The notes under the pieces: generated by a model | The model's input: only the letters and a program-made list of their open reading frames with translations | Database searches by the model: none | What the model was told of the DNA's origin: nothing | Source: Flammula alnicola | Taxonomy: Eukaryota; Basidiomycota; Agaricomycetes; Agaricales; Strophariaceae | Direction: 5' to 3' | Assembly (NCBI GenBank): GCA_015499995.1 | Contig: JADNRV010000063.1 | Coordinates: forward strand, 124,001-188,000 | Length of the DNA: 64,000 nt | Translations under genes and position numbers: made by a program | Part shown: piece after piece, positions 11,646-23,528 of the stretch | How positions within the stretch are numbered: the stretch's first letter is position 1 | Layout: each line of letters begins with the position of its first letter

Positions 11646-11831
11646 GAAATTGTCTATGAAAACCATCCCCCTGGCATAATTCCACCCATTGAAAGTTTCA
11701 TCACGCAGATCATTGACTCCCTTATTTCTGGGGGTCACATAGCGAAAAAGGAGGACATTTGGCAGGCACCAAACTGAGATACCTGGACAAGCCTTTCCTT
11801 ACCCGACTTCACTGGCAAGCTGTGTCCACAA

Positions 11832-12822
11832 GTGCACAGTCTTTGGCCCTTCTATAAGGTGCATCAGTGCACTGTCCGGGGTGATGACGGTGAAATATGT
11901 GGCCATATCACTCCAGTGCTTCAATCATTGAAAAACCACGTATACAAAGTTCATGGAGCAGGCCACAGCACGGACCTGAGGGAGATTACAGCCCAGACAT
12001 TGACAGAAGACAATGGTTGGATGCAGTATTTTGAAGTCTCATCAAAAGCACCACTGCCTGCATTCGACAAGATGATGAATCCTATTGATGCCTCTGGATT
12101 TGACTTAGAAGCTGCACGTGGGCTCCTTCAGCAGATGACGGCTACTTACATGGGTGACTTGGATGGTCCTGACATGAGTGTCAAAACCATCCTCCCTGTT
12201 TTTGTGGAGACAGGGATCGATCAATTCCTCCAGCCATTAAATTGCAAGACTCTTCAGCAAAATTACTGCCCAGAGCCTGACCATCCGATGTATAACATGT
12301 TATGACATTTGGTCCTCCAGACATTCTCTGATGATCTCAAGCCACTGGTGGACCGGAAGGTGTTGAGCAATCTCCTACTTAATATGATGAACTGTACTCT
12401 GTGAGTGTCTCTCTGCACTCTGGTTTGATTTTCGCTCACAATAAATTAGCAATGTGCCAAAGACTAAGATGCGCCATGCATTTGCTGCACTGACAGAAAA
12501 GAAATCTGTCACTGCCTACGGACTCTTGGAGCTCAAGTTCGTTTGGGCACTGCTTCAAGCAAGAAAGAGATGCAAGGATAAGGCATTTATCTTCAATGAG
12601 AAACAGAAGCAGCCTTGGATAACCTGTCTAAAGAGCTGGCTAAACTGGAAGATGAAGACGAGGACTTAAACTCAGCAATCGATGCCTTGTATGCACTCTT
12701 TGATGAGGTATACTTCCCAGAGGGATATGAAACAAAGAATACCGACTTCGATATGCCCTCGAGCACATTTTTAGCCATCCAGTGTGTTGCTGAGGATGGA
12801 TCTTATTCTAACATACACCACA
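11832..12822 (+). pseudogene. Decayed recombinase/helicase-associated gene, 5' part (C2H2-like)
   Basis: The frame 11832-12305 starts with a C2H2-like motif: C of QCTVRGDDG, C of EICGHI, then LKNHVYKVHG. This resembles the zinc-binding OrsD-type module that fungi fuse to RecQ-like helicases. Further open stretches (about 12310-12400 and 12454-12820) continue in adjoining frames. They include an acidic EDEDEDLNSAIDALYALFDE segment and FLAIQCVAEDGSYSN. The coding sequence then runs straight into the left target-site copy of a hAT-type element (12814-12822) and resumes after it. Stops and frame changes plus the insertion make it inactive. The OrsD assignment is from pattern memory and is not certain. 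Confidence 0.4.
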
Positions 12823-13927
12823 GAGGTCTTTGCTGTGCCCCCCCTATTCCTACCGGAATCCGGTGGAATCCGGTGGAATATAGGGCCATTCCGGTGGAAT
12901 CTCCTGCCAAATTTCTGAATTTTTTTGAAAAAGGGGCAAATTCCGAGATTCCACTGGAATGTTGACTGGAATGCAACAGGAGTGGAATGGCTGGAATGGA
13001 ACAACCAGATATTCCACTGGAATGGAATAGAAATGCATTATGATTTGGTGATTTCTGATGTCTATATATAGAAATAGACATCAGTACCTGTCTGTGGTAT
13101 TGAAATAAAATTGGATAGTGTGCCAAGACATATTCCCAATTAGAAAATTTAATATTTGGATTAGGTGATTTTGAAAAGACTCGGGTTTGGTCGAGTTTTT
13201 TGCAGTTTTCTCATCAACAAGAGCAGCAGATCACATGATTTCTAAAGGTACACAGCTTTCACAGCAGGTGCTATAATTACCTTTTTAGGCATAAAATTCC
13301 CACGGTCCTCAAAACAGCCCAAATATGGTAATATTGCCTGTCTGGGACACAGAATATAGATATATTTAGAATCTCCTCAAAATGCTAAATCTGATGGTAC
13401 CTTATTGATCCTGAATCACTCACATGTCAGTCATATAACATATGTATCTCAAATAGACAAATAAGGCATATAAAGGAGTCAATTTGCACATGTCACACAT
13501 ATGTGACATGTGACCCCTGTGCCTGAATTTTTGGTTTCAGACACCTGCCAGATTAGGGTGGACCCTGTGGTTTTCGCAACCTATTTTAGATGATTTCACT
13601 CTAAATTTCTATATTTAGATTTGGATTTTGCGGGGGTGGTTTTTGGACAAAGAGCCTGGGATACAGGAGTGGTGTGACTTTTTTGACAAATTCAAAGGCC
13701 TGTGACATGTGTCATCTAAATTAAACAAAATACAATGTATTCCCGTCCATTCCAGTGGATTTTGGTCTTATTCCAGTCCATTCCAGTTTCATTCCACTGG
13801 AATCCAGTCTATTCCACTGGAATCCAGTCTATTCCACTGGAATCCAGTCTATTCCACTGGATTCCAGTCCCATTCCACCGGATTCCAGTCATTCCAACCG
13901 GAATAGGTGGGGCACAGCAAAGTACTG
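12823..13927. mobile_element. hAT-type non-autonomous element inserted in a coding region, 1.1 kb
   Basis: The left end is GAGGTCTTTGCTGTGCCCC. The right end on the other strand is CAGTACTTTGCTGTGCCCC. Both continue into CCTATTCC and arrays of ATTCCACTGGAATCC. The direct repeat TACACCACA flanks it (12814-12822 and 13928-13936; 8 or 9 bp depending on where the ends are placed). Removing the element and one repeat copy joins the upstream frame (…SNIHH) to the downstream frame (…IPPIMVKL), which independently supports the insertion boundaries. There is no transposase frame. Confidence 0.75.
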
Positions 13928-15800
13928 TACACCACATACCACCTATCATGGTGAAACTCCAATATTCCTTCCACCTCCATGCTACGCGTAGAATTTTGTT
14001 CTTCAGGAAAACCTATGCAAAAGATGAAGATTTCTTCCAGTGAATCCAGCTGCCTTATTTAACAAAACCTATCACTGACAATTACTTGCAGAGCATCTCA
14101 GCAATTTTTTGAGAAATACCTTCAAGATCACAACTTATCACCATTCACTACCTTGCAAACACTGCTTCATAAGACGAGTGTAACATCAAAGTCTACACCT
14201 CGACCGAATATGGTCTGGTGGCATGAAGACATTGTGACCATTGGCGAGATCTCCATTGACATCCCCGCATACAAAACCTTCTTGGGGAAGAAACTCGAAG
14301 AAACTGAGAAATTTGTGGAGGAGAATATTCTTCTGGGCCTCTGCATGCTTCGAGAACTGGACGATTCCTGCAAGATTTCACAGCTCAAGAATCTACCTCT
14401 GAATGAAGATGTCCTTGGCAATGGAATATTGTTGGATGTTCGAGACGGTAGCTTCGACAATGTGGAGTCCGCTAAATTTTTTCTCAAAATGCTACAGAAG
14501 GAAAAATTGCAAATGAAGCAGGATGCAGCTGGAACTCTCAGATTTGGGTGAACGCAGGGTGTTAAAAGGATTTCAAACATTGACAAAGCCCTCACAGAGA
14601 CACAATCATTATCTCATACCACCCAAGGTCCAGGTGTTGGTCAAATGACTGAGCAAGCTCTGCAGAGCCCAATTAATACTTTGAACACCTCGAGAAATGT
14701 TGTCTTCGAGAATGGGGAACACACTGGCAGTTTTCGTTCTGGATATCACAAAGGGTCATTTACAACCGGGCAACACAAGGAAATTCTTCAGCTGCTCCCC
14801 TACCGGGTCTTTCGGCTTCTCTATGTCCTACTCTATATCATTTGACCTATCAAACTCGCAGCCCTGTTTGATCTGCTAATCAAACCGGAGAACTGGCAGG
14901 CCACTGTGAACACATATCGGGAATGAATTTGGGCTTCCTACGGCTGAGCTTGGACTCTCATCTGTCTTTCTGAGAACCTGCAGCAGTTTATGAAGCTTGG
15001 TATGGGCATGAATATGGGCACTCGCCTGTACCGTCACTTTGCAATCACAGTCCAGTGATACTATCCTTCTACAAACTATAGACGGTACAATACAAGTGTT
15101 GATTCTCAGACTAATGCAATGGCAGCCGACCTTATGGCAGGACATACCCTAGCTGTTGCAGACATGCACTATGCACGAACTGAAGGTATGCTTACCAGCT
15201 CTGTTTTGAAAGCAGCATACATTCGAGTATGCAAAGATTGGCATAATTTTTTAGGATTTTTGACAGAACATGATGATTAAAGTTTCGTTACATGTATTTT
15301 TCAAATAGCTACGAATATGGGGAGGATAAACAGCTGCTGAAATATCTCGTTCTTTTCCTGGATGATTGTCACATCCCTCACTATATCTCACCATTCCATA
15401 TCCTGGCCGATTCCAATTTCACCATGCTTCATTAGCTTTCTAGTTTTGTATAGTCTTGATCCCAATATAAATACAATTCTGCCAGGTATGGTTCATTCTT
15501 GTTAGAACATATTGACAGCCATAGCACGTGATGCCCCCGGAAGTCCTGTTTTTACCAAGTTATCCTTCACTTTCCCACTTCACACCTGTCTATCATATCT
15601 ATGCGAAGTTTGACATATGGGCCAATCTGAACTCAGCCGACAAAGTCCTGCTGCATGTCTGTGGTTATTCTCAGCACATTTTGAAACTGTCCCTAAGATG
15701 GGTGACAGATGGCCATGAATTTCCCTGCTCCTGATCACTTGACTCTGTACAAGCAGAGTTACATAGATGATTCAAAGGTACTGGTGGACACGAATGCAGA
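13928..15800 (+). pseudogene. Decayed recombinase/helicase-associated gene, 3' part
   Basis: After the hAT insertion the frame continues (VKLQYSFHLHATRRI). It is spliced near 14090 into a long open stretch to 14551 (FFEKYLQDHNL, MVWWHEDIVTIGEISIDIPA). With several stops it then continues through LLPYRVFRLLYVLLYII (about 14790-14845), GMNMGTRLYRHFAITVQ, AGHTLAVADMHYAR (about 15140-15190) and finally VLLHVCGYSQHILKLSLRWV (15640-15710). The block order and the R...RHFAI...AGHT...HYAR spacing match the region that precedes the helicase in a fungal family of RecQ/OrsD proteins, and loosely recall a tyrosine-recombinase core. No helicase motifs follow. It is clearly a pseudogene. Confidence 0.45.
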
Positions 15801-15879
15801 TGAGCTGTGTACATGCAAAAGAATTATGCAAAGCAGGGTCAATTTCCTCATAGGGGACGACACGTGGCTGAGCCAGGAT

Positions 15880-16460
15880 GAGGGAACAGTCAGAATCGGG
15901 AATGCCTTACAGAAGACGCGCCAGTCCAAACAGCGAAGTCGCAGTGTCGGGTTTGCAATCATTTGAAGAAAGAGCACTGGGAGCCATGGCCAACAAGGTG
16001 TTGACTAGGGCATTGCAAAGTGGCCTCGTTGTGGAGACACAAAGAACGGAAACTCTCGGGGGAACCGACAACTCGGAGATCAACATACAAAGCTGGAAAA
16101 GGATTTCGTCGGCGAGAGCGGTGACTTCAAACTTGCTGTTGCAAATGAGTTCTTGATGAGCAACTTGTATTGCACTTGCACGGTGCTTACAGGCCAAAGA
16201 GCCTTGACCTATGACATAGGAAGACTCAAAAAAAGGCAACAGCGGTGACCTCAAGCTTGTCATTGCGAAGGCATTCTTGATGAGCAAGTTGTATTGCACT
16301 CGCATGATGCAGTTGGTCAAAAAGTTGTAAGAGGTCTTCAGAGCTAAATTCGCCCAGAAGTTGAACAGCACAAATGGCACGGGGCATCTGGTTTACAGCC
16401 TGGTTGAGGAGGGAGACATGTGTGCAACAGTCAACAGAAAGGCACTCACTGTGCAACTTG
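15880..16460 (-). pseudogene. Unrecognised minus-strand repeat-protein remnant
   Basis: A minus frame (16380-15907 plus 16456-16226) carries the same motif twice: SAIQLAHQECLRNDKLEVTA and SAIQVAHQELICNSKFEVTA. At DNA level this is a direct repeat of about 68 bp at 16119-16188 and 16240-16308. The rest (LVNTLLAMAPSALSSND) looks helical. I do not recognise it. It may be a remnant of a helical-repeat protein. Confidence 0.3.
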
Positions 16461-17560
16461 TGAACCCCTCTTGTGGTATGGCACAGTAAGCTGAAGTTGA
16501 CTAATGGTGTGCATGAAGAGTCAGCCAGGGCGTAGGCAGAGTGTTGCAGAAGATTACCTACTTTGTGATGTCCAGTGTTCCTGCCTTTGCATTGTAAAGC
16601 AGTCTAAAACATAGGGGAGTATGCTCTGTGGTCAGTACGCAGCTCGGAGCCTGCTTGAAGACCTGGTACTACTCACTTTTTCCTCCAATGTTCCTTTCGG
16701 TGATGTGCTAAAAAGCCTGCATTGAATCCAAATTATCACTGTCAGCATAGGATTGAGAAATGTCAGTCTCAGGGTTCCTGGGATTAGAAATACATGTTGA
16801 AGTGAGCATTTTTGTCCTGCAACTGAGGGGGTTTGCAGGACATCAGCTCCGGGTAGGCTCCTAGTCCCATGCTGAAATTGGAGGCTCACCTTTTCTTTTT
16901 TAGCGTCCCGTTGATTTTATAGTCGCCTGGAATGCACACCTTGTGCTGGCACCATGGTGTGTTGTCCCTATGGCATGTGGGTGCAGAAAAAAAGAGCGCA
17001 CTATGGCTGTCCAAATGCACTTTTATTCCCACATGCACGCTATTTGCCACCGCGTGTGCCAAATGGTCCCTACTCCTTAGAGCACCATATAATACCATTC
17101 CTATGCCTCAGCTGACTATCCTTTATATATTGTAGCACACTAGTAATGATATAGTCAGATAATATAAGAATATGTACTCATGAACATTGCCCTTTGGCAT
17201 CAGAAATAATGATGGAATCCAACTGCTACTGTAGTATAATACTAAAAAAGAGAGTGTAGATTATATAGTTGTGGATGTAAAGTGAGTGGATGAAGGATAA
17301 TTTCCGAAGAAGATATATCAAGCAAGGTTTAAAACAAGGAACTCAGATACAAATGAAGGTAACTAAATAATGAAAATAAAAAAATAAATGACAGATAGAC
17401 CAAGATAAAAGTGATAGTAGAGAATGTATAAATGATACCCATCAGAGCTGTAGAACAAAGAAAGCCACTTTCCCTCTAAACTGATCCTGTGTTTATGTTC
17501 ACTTAGAGTATGCCTAGCATCACAGACCTCCTTGAAGTTGGTGCCTCTAACATTGTCACT
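16461..17560. other. AT-rich interval, no supported gene
   Basis: Only short frames on both strands, none with a domain or a coherent splice pattern. I see nothing definite. Confidence 0.5.
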
Positions 17561-18090
17561 TTAAATAGTGTATGATGCAAGAGTGTAGGCCTTAATGACC
17601 TCAGCATACAACATACAAAGCAGATGGATATGATGGTTTCTGTTTAGAATGATGAGCCTGCCTTTGGGATGACCTCCAGCCCAGGACACTGGCTGAGCTC
17701 CAGTAACTTCAGATTTGTAGAGAATGAGCTTTGTGCTGCCAAGAAGCTTATTGTCTATTAGGAAAATCAGGGCATTTTTATGAGACATCTTGTCAAGATA
17801 AATTCCATTTTGCATGCTGTTTGCAAAGTGCTCCAGGGTTGCTGACTTGATAACACATGGGTTATACACTTGTGTTTCCATTGTAGGTCCTGTGGGTGCC
17901 TAGCTGCCAGTTGAGAGGTTGATTTGGAAATCTCTGTCCAACATGACATTGAGGAGGCCATAGCCAAGGACATACCCTTCACTGATATTTTTGATCTTGA
18001 AGTAATTCTTTCTGCTTTGTTTAAGCTTGCTGAGGATAAGCACTGACTCCTGGGTAAGCTTAACTGCTCTTGTGATCTAAAAGACATTGT
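17561..18090 (-). pseudogene. Unrecognised minus-strand gene remnant
   Basis: A single minus frame from about 18070 to 17561 has one internal stop near 17905. It reads protein-like (LTQESVLILSKLKQSRKNYF, MLDRDFQINLS, YLDKMSHKNALIFLIDNKLL). The first available methionine after the stop is at 17881. I cannot assign a family. The location among retroelement debris suggests an element gene. Confidence 0.3.
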
Positions 18091-19129
18091 AAGTGGTCTC
18101 CTCAGTGGTTTTATTCTATTTTAGACAAAACTCACTTGCTTGAGCACCTTTGAAGGAAGTGGCTTGGTGCCTGGTGCCTGGGGAGTTGTAAGTCCTTTCT
18201 TAGGTTTTCCCCAACCAGCCACTGTAACAGAAAGGATGGCTCCATCCAATATGAAGGGTTGGTGTTAATCTCTTAGCAATCCATTCAACCTCATATTATC
18301 CATTGGCTTCTTAGAAGAAAGCTTGAGAATCTTTCTTCTATTTATGGAAGCCAGTGTGATTGGTTTGTCTCTCCAAGCCTTCCAAGTACTTTGTTTGAAA
18401 CACTTATGTTCTAGCAATACATTGTCTGTTATGCTTTTATCAAAGTGTGTATTATTGAAGCTTGGTTTCTTTATTTGATATTATACTTGATTTATAATGT
18501 ATTATGATGATTTTTAAGTGCTTGTATGACCAGTGTTAAAGTTTATATGTTAACTTAGGTGGTGGTATATAGAAATACCTTTGAGTACAGTTGAGCTTAT
18601 CAGAATTGATAGGATTTAAAATAAGATTTAATGAGTAGTAAGAAGATTACTAGTGTGAAGCTACAACATATTGATCTTTTCTCCTACAATCAAGCAGTGC
18701 AAAGCTGTGCTTCATCAGATTCTTTAGCTAAGAGCAAGAGTAATGCTATCTACCAGTACTTTTCACTATATATACTGACCAGATTCTATTTTTCATTCTA
18801 TTTGATAACTGAAAAGAGTATGAGTAAACAAGCTATGGATGCAGAGAAATCAAGTAAATCATATACCTCATTTCCCAAACACCTATATGCCTGCTTAGCT
18901 TGGTTAGTAAAGAACACCAAGCCCAATCTGCATATAAAAAGGCAATATCTTCTCATCTATAAAGGACAACTCATCCCTGTATGAAAAACCTCAGACAGTA
19001 ATTTACTCACATCACCAAATGTCCAACCATGGATTACACAAAGTGTTTTTCTCTAGTTGCTTAGGGATAGGCTCAAGAAGATTATCAGTGGGCCTCATTT
19101 CTGCAGACCTAAATAGCTACTCTACTCAG

Positions 19130-19840
19130 AATCACCCTGTTACACACTTCTCTTGCTGACCTCCTTCACCACAGTGAATGCACCTCACACTTGTCTCCAG
19201 ACCAATCTGGAAGCCCTCACCACCTTCTCCTGCCTCAAAGAAATATATGCTGTCATGTTCAATCTTTGGACAACCTGACACCAGATAAACAACATTGCAG
19301 AAACCCTTCAAAGCCATGAACTTCAACTAAGCTAACACACTGAATGCCTCATAGAGAGGCTAAACAATAATTTAGTATTTTAGAATGTATACACTGTTCT
19401 CATTATTAACACTCTACTAGAACTCTTTTCTGAATCCAGAATGCCCAATCATCCAATTGACACTTCTACACTCATTTGACTACTGACACCACTTACAGAC
19501 CACAGACACTGGTTGTGATGTCTGAACCTGGACCTAGTTGCACCGCAAATTATCAACAAACCCAAGAATAAGAATGTCCACCATTGTATGCTACACAGTG
19601 AAATACATGAAATAATCTAACTGGCATATGCTTCAAGTGTAGACAGTCTGAACACTGGATGATCAATTGTAGGATGCACCAGTGCAACTGCTGCTACCAT
19701 TGAGTGCTAGGACATGCTCACAAATATTGTCTATTTAGACATGGCAGTGACATTGACCAAGGGTACTATGAACATAACAACATCAAACTCTCAAATGTGG
19801 ATGGAGAGCCAAGGTCATAAGGCAAGGATGCCTTCAAATT
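19130..19840 (+). pseudogene. LTR-retrotransposon gag remnant with CCHC knuckles
   Basis: The plus strand at about 19630-19680 reads CFKCRQSEHWMINC, a complete C-x2-C-x4-H-x4-C zinc knuckle. A second, degraded knuckle follows directly (CNCC...GHAHKYC, with a stop inside). About 400 bp upstream a gag-like helical segment (TFSCLKEIYAVMFNLW) is readable in a different frame with several stops. A purine-rich AAAGGGGGTAAT at about 19840 could be the polypurine tract, followed by TGTTATAAACAG as a possible LTR start. No protease, reverse transcriptase or integrase is seen, so this is an internal-deletion or gag-only relic. Confidence 0.5.
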
Positions 19841-20900
19841 TAGAAAGGGGGTAATATTATAAACCATGTTATAAACAGTACTTTTTCTTCACTTTTACTC
19901 CATATGCCACCCTGTTCCACTTCTATCTGTTTCACTTACATCATTTTATTTCTATTCACTTTTGATATATTTGTACAGCTTTGCACAGGCAAGGCCTATT
20001 CTTGACTTTTTATTTATTATATAAACTCGAGTAGTACCAGAGATGTTCTTTAGCTAGTTCTTGAGAATTATATGTCTTGAATACTCTTTTGACCTCTCTA
20101 AGCATTTGCAAACACTCTGAGAGAATTCAAATTTTGAACTACATTCTTGAAACCATGACTTAGGCATCAGTTATCTTGAATGACAAGTTGATGCTTGCTA
20201 ATCATAACAGCCATCTCATCATTTACTATTACCAACACTCCCATTATGCTCATTGCACACACAATGTTAAATGATAGAGCAGAACTGTTGTCCTCCAACT
20301 ATCAATGTAAATACCACAATACATGATGACATCAAAACAGAAAAAAGCTTCAGTTGCAAGAAAGGCTGGTATTCTTTAGATTAACAATAGAAATATATAA
20401 AGAAGGGCAGGAGATCAGTCATAACAAACAACAAATAATGAATTATTCCCAGTATCAATTTTTGAATTAAAGAGCAAGAATCCAAAGAAGCAGCACCCAA
20501 AGACCCATTCTAAAAAGACAAGCAACCATCATTTTGCATCCAAAAAAGGTAATATTTCCTAATAAAGGTGGGTACTGGGTAGAGCCAATTGAACAATGTT
20601 AATAGCACTGGATATATACCCAGTTTTCTTTATATAGTTACTGGCTCCAATTTCTGTGATGCACTTCATCTCTGTATTTCTGCTACTTCTGTTATTGAGT
20701 GTTATTTATTACATAGTTTCAATAAGTATACAAGATTGTTTGCAAACTCATCAATTTATCATGACACCCAACACAATTGCAAGCAAAATATCTATTTGCT
20801 GCATACCTCACATATAAAAGGTATCAACACAAATAATATGCAGAGGTATATGAGCCTAAAAACAAAAAACAAAGCAAGACAAGGCAAAAACAAATAAACA
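19841..20900. other. Possible solo LTR and AT-rich DNA
   Basis: After the putative polypurine tract a TATATAAACTCGAG motif (about 20010-20030) could be an LTR promoter. No second LTR copy was found, so the boundaries cannot be fixed. The rest holds only short frames. Confidence 0.25.
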
Positions 20901-20972
20901 ACCTTTTGCTGCTCAACACGCAAAAAAAAACACTTCAAGCAAAACAAAACCACCAATTCATACTGCTCTTTC

Positions 20973-21596
20973 TCAAAATTGAAGCTGATCTGATATCACT
21001 GCCAGGACAACATTCCTCCTCTGGCTCATGCCAGGATCTGTCCTGGATTCATACTGAATATCCTCCTGCCTCTCATCCTGGTACTCCCTCAGCAAGTCCT
21101 CTGCAAAGTAAAAGCTCCACCTCCTCGCCCCGCCCATGCTATCCTGGTCAAACTCCTCTGGCCTGACTCCCTCCACGATCCCACCCATTATCAACAGACA
21201 GTGGTGTGCAAGCTGCCTGCGGCACTTCATCAACTGGTACATGATGGCAACCAGGGCACTAACGACCCCAATAATCGTGTCCTGACATGACTTGCTGCTG
21301 CCCCATTCTCACTGGTGCTTGTGATGGAGTTGCTCATCCCACCACTGCCGCCACTGGTACCAGTCCATGGAGAGGAGTGAGAAGCCTGAGTTGATGTGGT
21401 CTCCGAGGTCCTGGGCAATGCTGCCACCAACGCTGGTGTAGAACTTCAACTGCTTGGCTCTGATCTCCATGGCGGGGGTGTCCACAATGTTGGAGGAGAC
21501 CTGAGCCACATCGTCCTGAGCTTGGGTGAGTCCACAGGTGTGTGGTAGGTCATTAAAATGTAGACCTGCAGCACGAACATCTTGATTTGATCACCT
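20973..21596 (-). pseudogene. Unrecognised minus-strand gene with a probable membrane segment
   Basis: One minus frame is open from about 21596 to 20973 except for one TGA near 21328. It reads GLTQAQDDVAQVSSNIVDTP, then GFSLLSMDWYQWRQWWDEQL, a hydrophobic TIIGVVSALVAIMY stretch, and a charged C-terminus (DLLREYQDERQEDIQYESR). GC content is higher than in the flanks, which supports coding history. A 31-nt intron around the TGA would be too short. I do not recognise the protein. The single TGA could be decay or a sequence error. Confidence 0.4.
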
Positions 21597-22119
21597 GCAG
21601 GTAAACCATGTATCAGTAAAAGAAATCAAGGGTCTGCATCTTATCCGTAGCAAAAGCACTTACCAGTGATACTAAGAGCTGTGCCAATAAGAACTGGAAT
21701 GTGAGTGAAGATTTGACTTCACTTGATCTCACTATTGGTAACAAATGGCTAATTAAGTGACTGATCAAACAAAATACTGATCAGGATATAGGTCCAAAAT
21801 CACACTCCAGTGCAGGTAAGAAGGGCTCCTTACAGGATCTGAGTCGACAAATTTTTTAATTCGATGTGCATAAGTATTTGCGCCAAAAGACCTAAGGCAT
21901 ACCACGAGAACTGCGGGCAAGCGTCGTGTGCGAGCAAACCCCCTACTGACGGGCAGTTTGAAGCAAGCCCCTTGTCAGGATTGCTGCGACGCAATATAAA
22001 GAACTATAAAGATAAACAAAGAGCGGCATCCCGAAAAGGTGGATTGATCCGAACCTACTCCGAACCTAGAGACAACACTTATTGGGCCTTGTTTGGTTGG
22101 TATTTGTGAAACCCTTCCA
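21597..22119. other. Transition from repeat-rich to gene-rich DNA
   Basis: No supported gene. Base composition rises toward that of the gene-dense block. The region directly before 22120 serves as 5' leader of the HNH-family gene. Confidence 0.4.
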
Positions 22120-23349
22120 ATGTCCGTCTCGGATGAGTTCGAAGCTTCAGTGAAGGCTAACATGGACGGACTGCACCCTGACGACTTCTTGGTTCAGGCT
22201 GCCACTGAGCACCTTGGGGTTTTCAAGGCGAAACCCGAGCGTTTAAATGCTATGCCAAGTACCGTTCATGCTGCTATCGATCCCGCGCGAGTATTGGACG
22301 CGATGTTAAGATGCTCGTCCATCTGTGGCAGTCAGCGCTACGCAGCATGTTGCATTGTCGGCTGCGATGGGAAAGTGGAGGAGTCGGTTGAACTGGCAAA
22401 CACTTGGGTTCGACATTTGCTTTGGCCTTGTAGGTTCATTTATTGTCTTGTCGTTGCATCAAATACCGACTTCACCCCAGTCAAGTGTAATTCAGATCTA
22501 GAAAGGTCCGAGCACGCCTTGCCTACCATAGATGTTATGGCACCTCGCCTTGAAAGTGCCGCTGTCAACCGTCGCAGCGAGTTCGCAGGCGAGGTCAGTC
22601 CTCCATTCGATTTCACTATGCCCATTGTTAACATCGATCTCAGGTTCTGGCACGAGATGGCTACAGATGCGTCATCACGGGTTTCTATCACGTTGGCCAC
22701 GTTCCCCCGCAGACTATTCAAATCAGAGTAGAACTCGCGGCTGCACATATATTAAAGAGAGCTGTCGCAGTGTTTCAGGAAGCAAAGGTATGTATATCGT
22801 CTGCGCTCAAGCATAGCCGATAGACCCCTGATAGTCGAGCAGCTTCGTACTGTTAGTTTGACGTGGGATATAATTAAGCAATACTCTGCAATCACCGACG
22901 CCATGATCGATACCATGACCGACTTGGTTGATGACCCTCAAAACGGGATTACTCTTCAAAAAGATGCTCATGACGCCTTTGCCAACCTTGCATTCACTTT
23001 GCTCCCTCAGGTATATCATACTCAATGTGACCTGTGTTTCTAACTCATGTCCAGATAGGACGACGGCAGCTACAAGATTGAACAGTTTGGCCAGTTCATA
23101 GTCGACCCTCCTGAACCAACTATCCGATTTAATGATCATTTACCCCCTCCAGGAACAAGTCTTCCCAACCGGAAATTTCTCTCTCTTCACGCTGCCATTG
23201 CATCCGTCTTGCACATGAGTGGAGCTGGCGCCGTCCTAGACTTGATCATGGACAAGTTTTCGGCCGCAGGTACTCCGGTGCCTTCGGGGAAGGTTCGCAC
23301 AGGGGTGGATTTGGATTTGTTGTTACTTCTTCTAAATTTAAAAGATTAG
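22120..23349 (+). CDS. HNH-nuclease-domain protein (fungal family), 341 aa
   Basis: Five exons close in phase: 22120-22429, 22481-22593, 22644-22787, 22843-23010 and 23059-23349, with introns of 48-55 bp. The product begins MSVSDEFEASVKANMDGLHP. The central domain has RDGYRCVITGF followed by AAHILKRAVAVFQ, the two halves of an HNH-like nuclease (ββα-metal) site in a family expanded in Agaricomycetes. A helical segment (ITDAMIDTMTDLVDDPQNGI) and a C-terminal HAAIASVLHMSGAG region follow, as in relatives I recall. The family's biological role is not established; nuclease activity is inferred from the motif only. The gene appears intact, at the left edge of the gene-rich block. The AAHI histidine is the likely catalytic residue. 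Confidence 0.75.
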
Positions 23350-23528
23350 AAGTATCGAACTGCATCGCTCATCTGCTTTCGTCCTATCCATACCATACCC
23401 TGAAATCGCCACACTCGCCCGCCAATTCATTCGTGGGGCCTATCTCTACAGACTCTACTATGTTTCTCTACTTAAACCGTTCGTTCAACTTCTATCATCC
23501 CTCATCTTGCATCCTAACGCAAGATGCA

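Noticed and set aside
1090..13927. GGAAT/ATTCC arrays as telomeric or centromeric satellite
   Set aside because: They lie inside defined elements with termini and target duplications, so they are sub-terminal transposon repeats.
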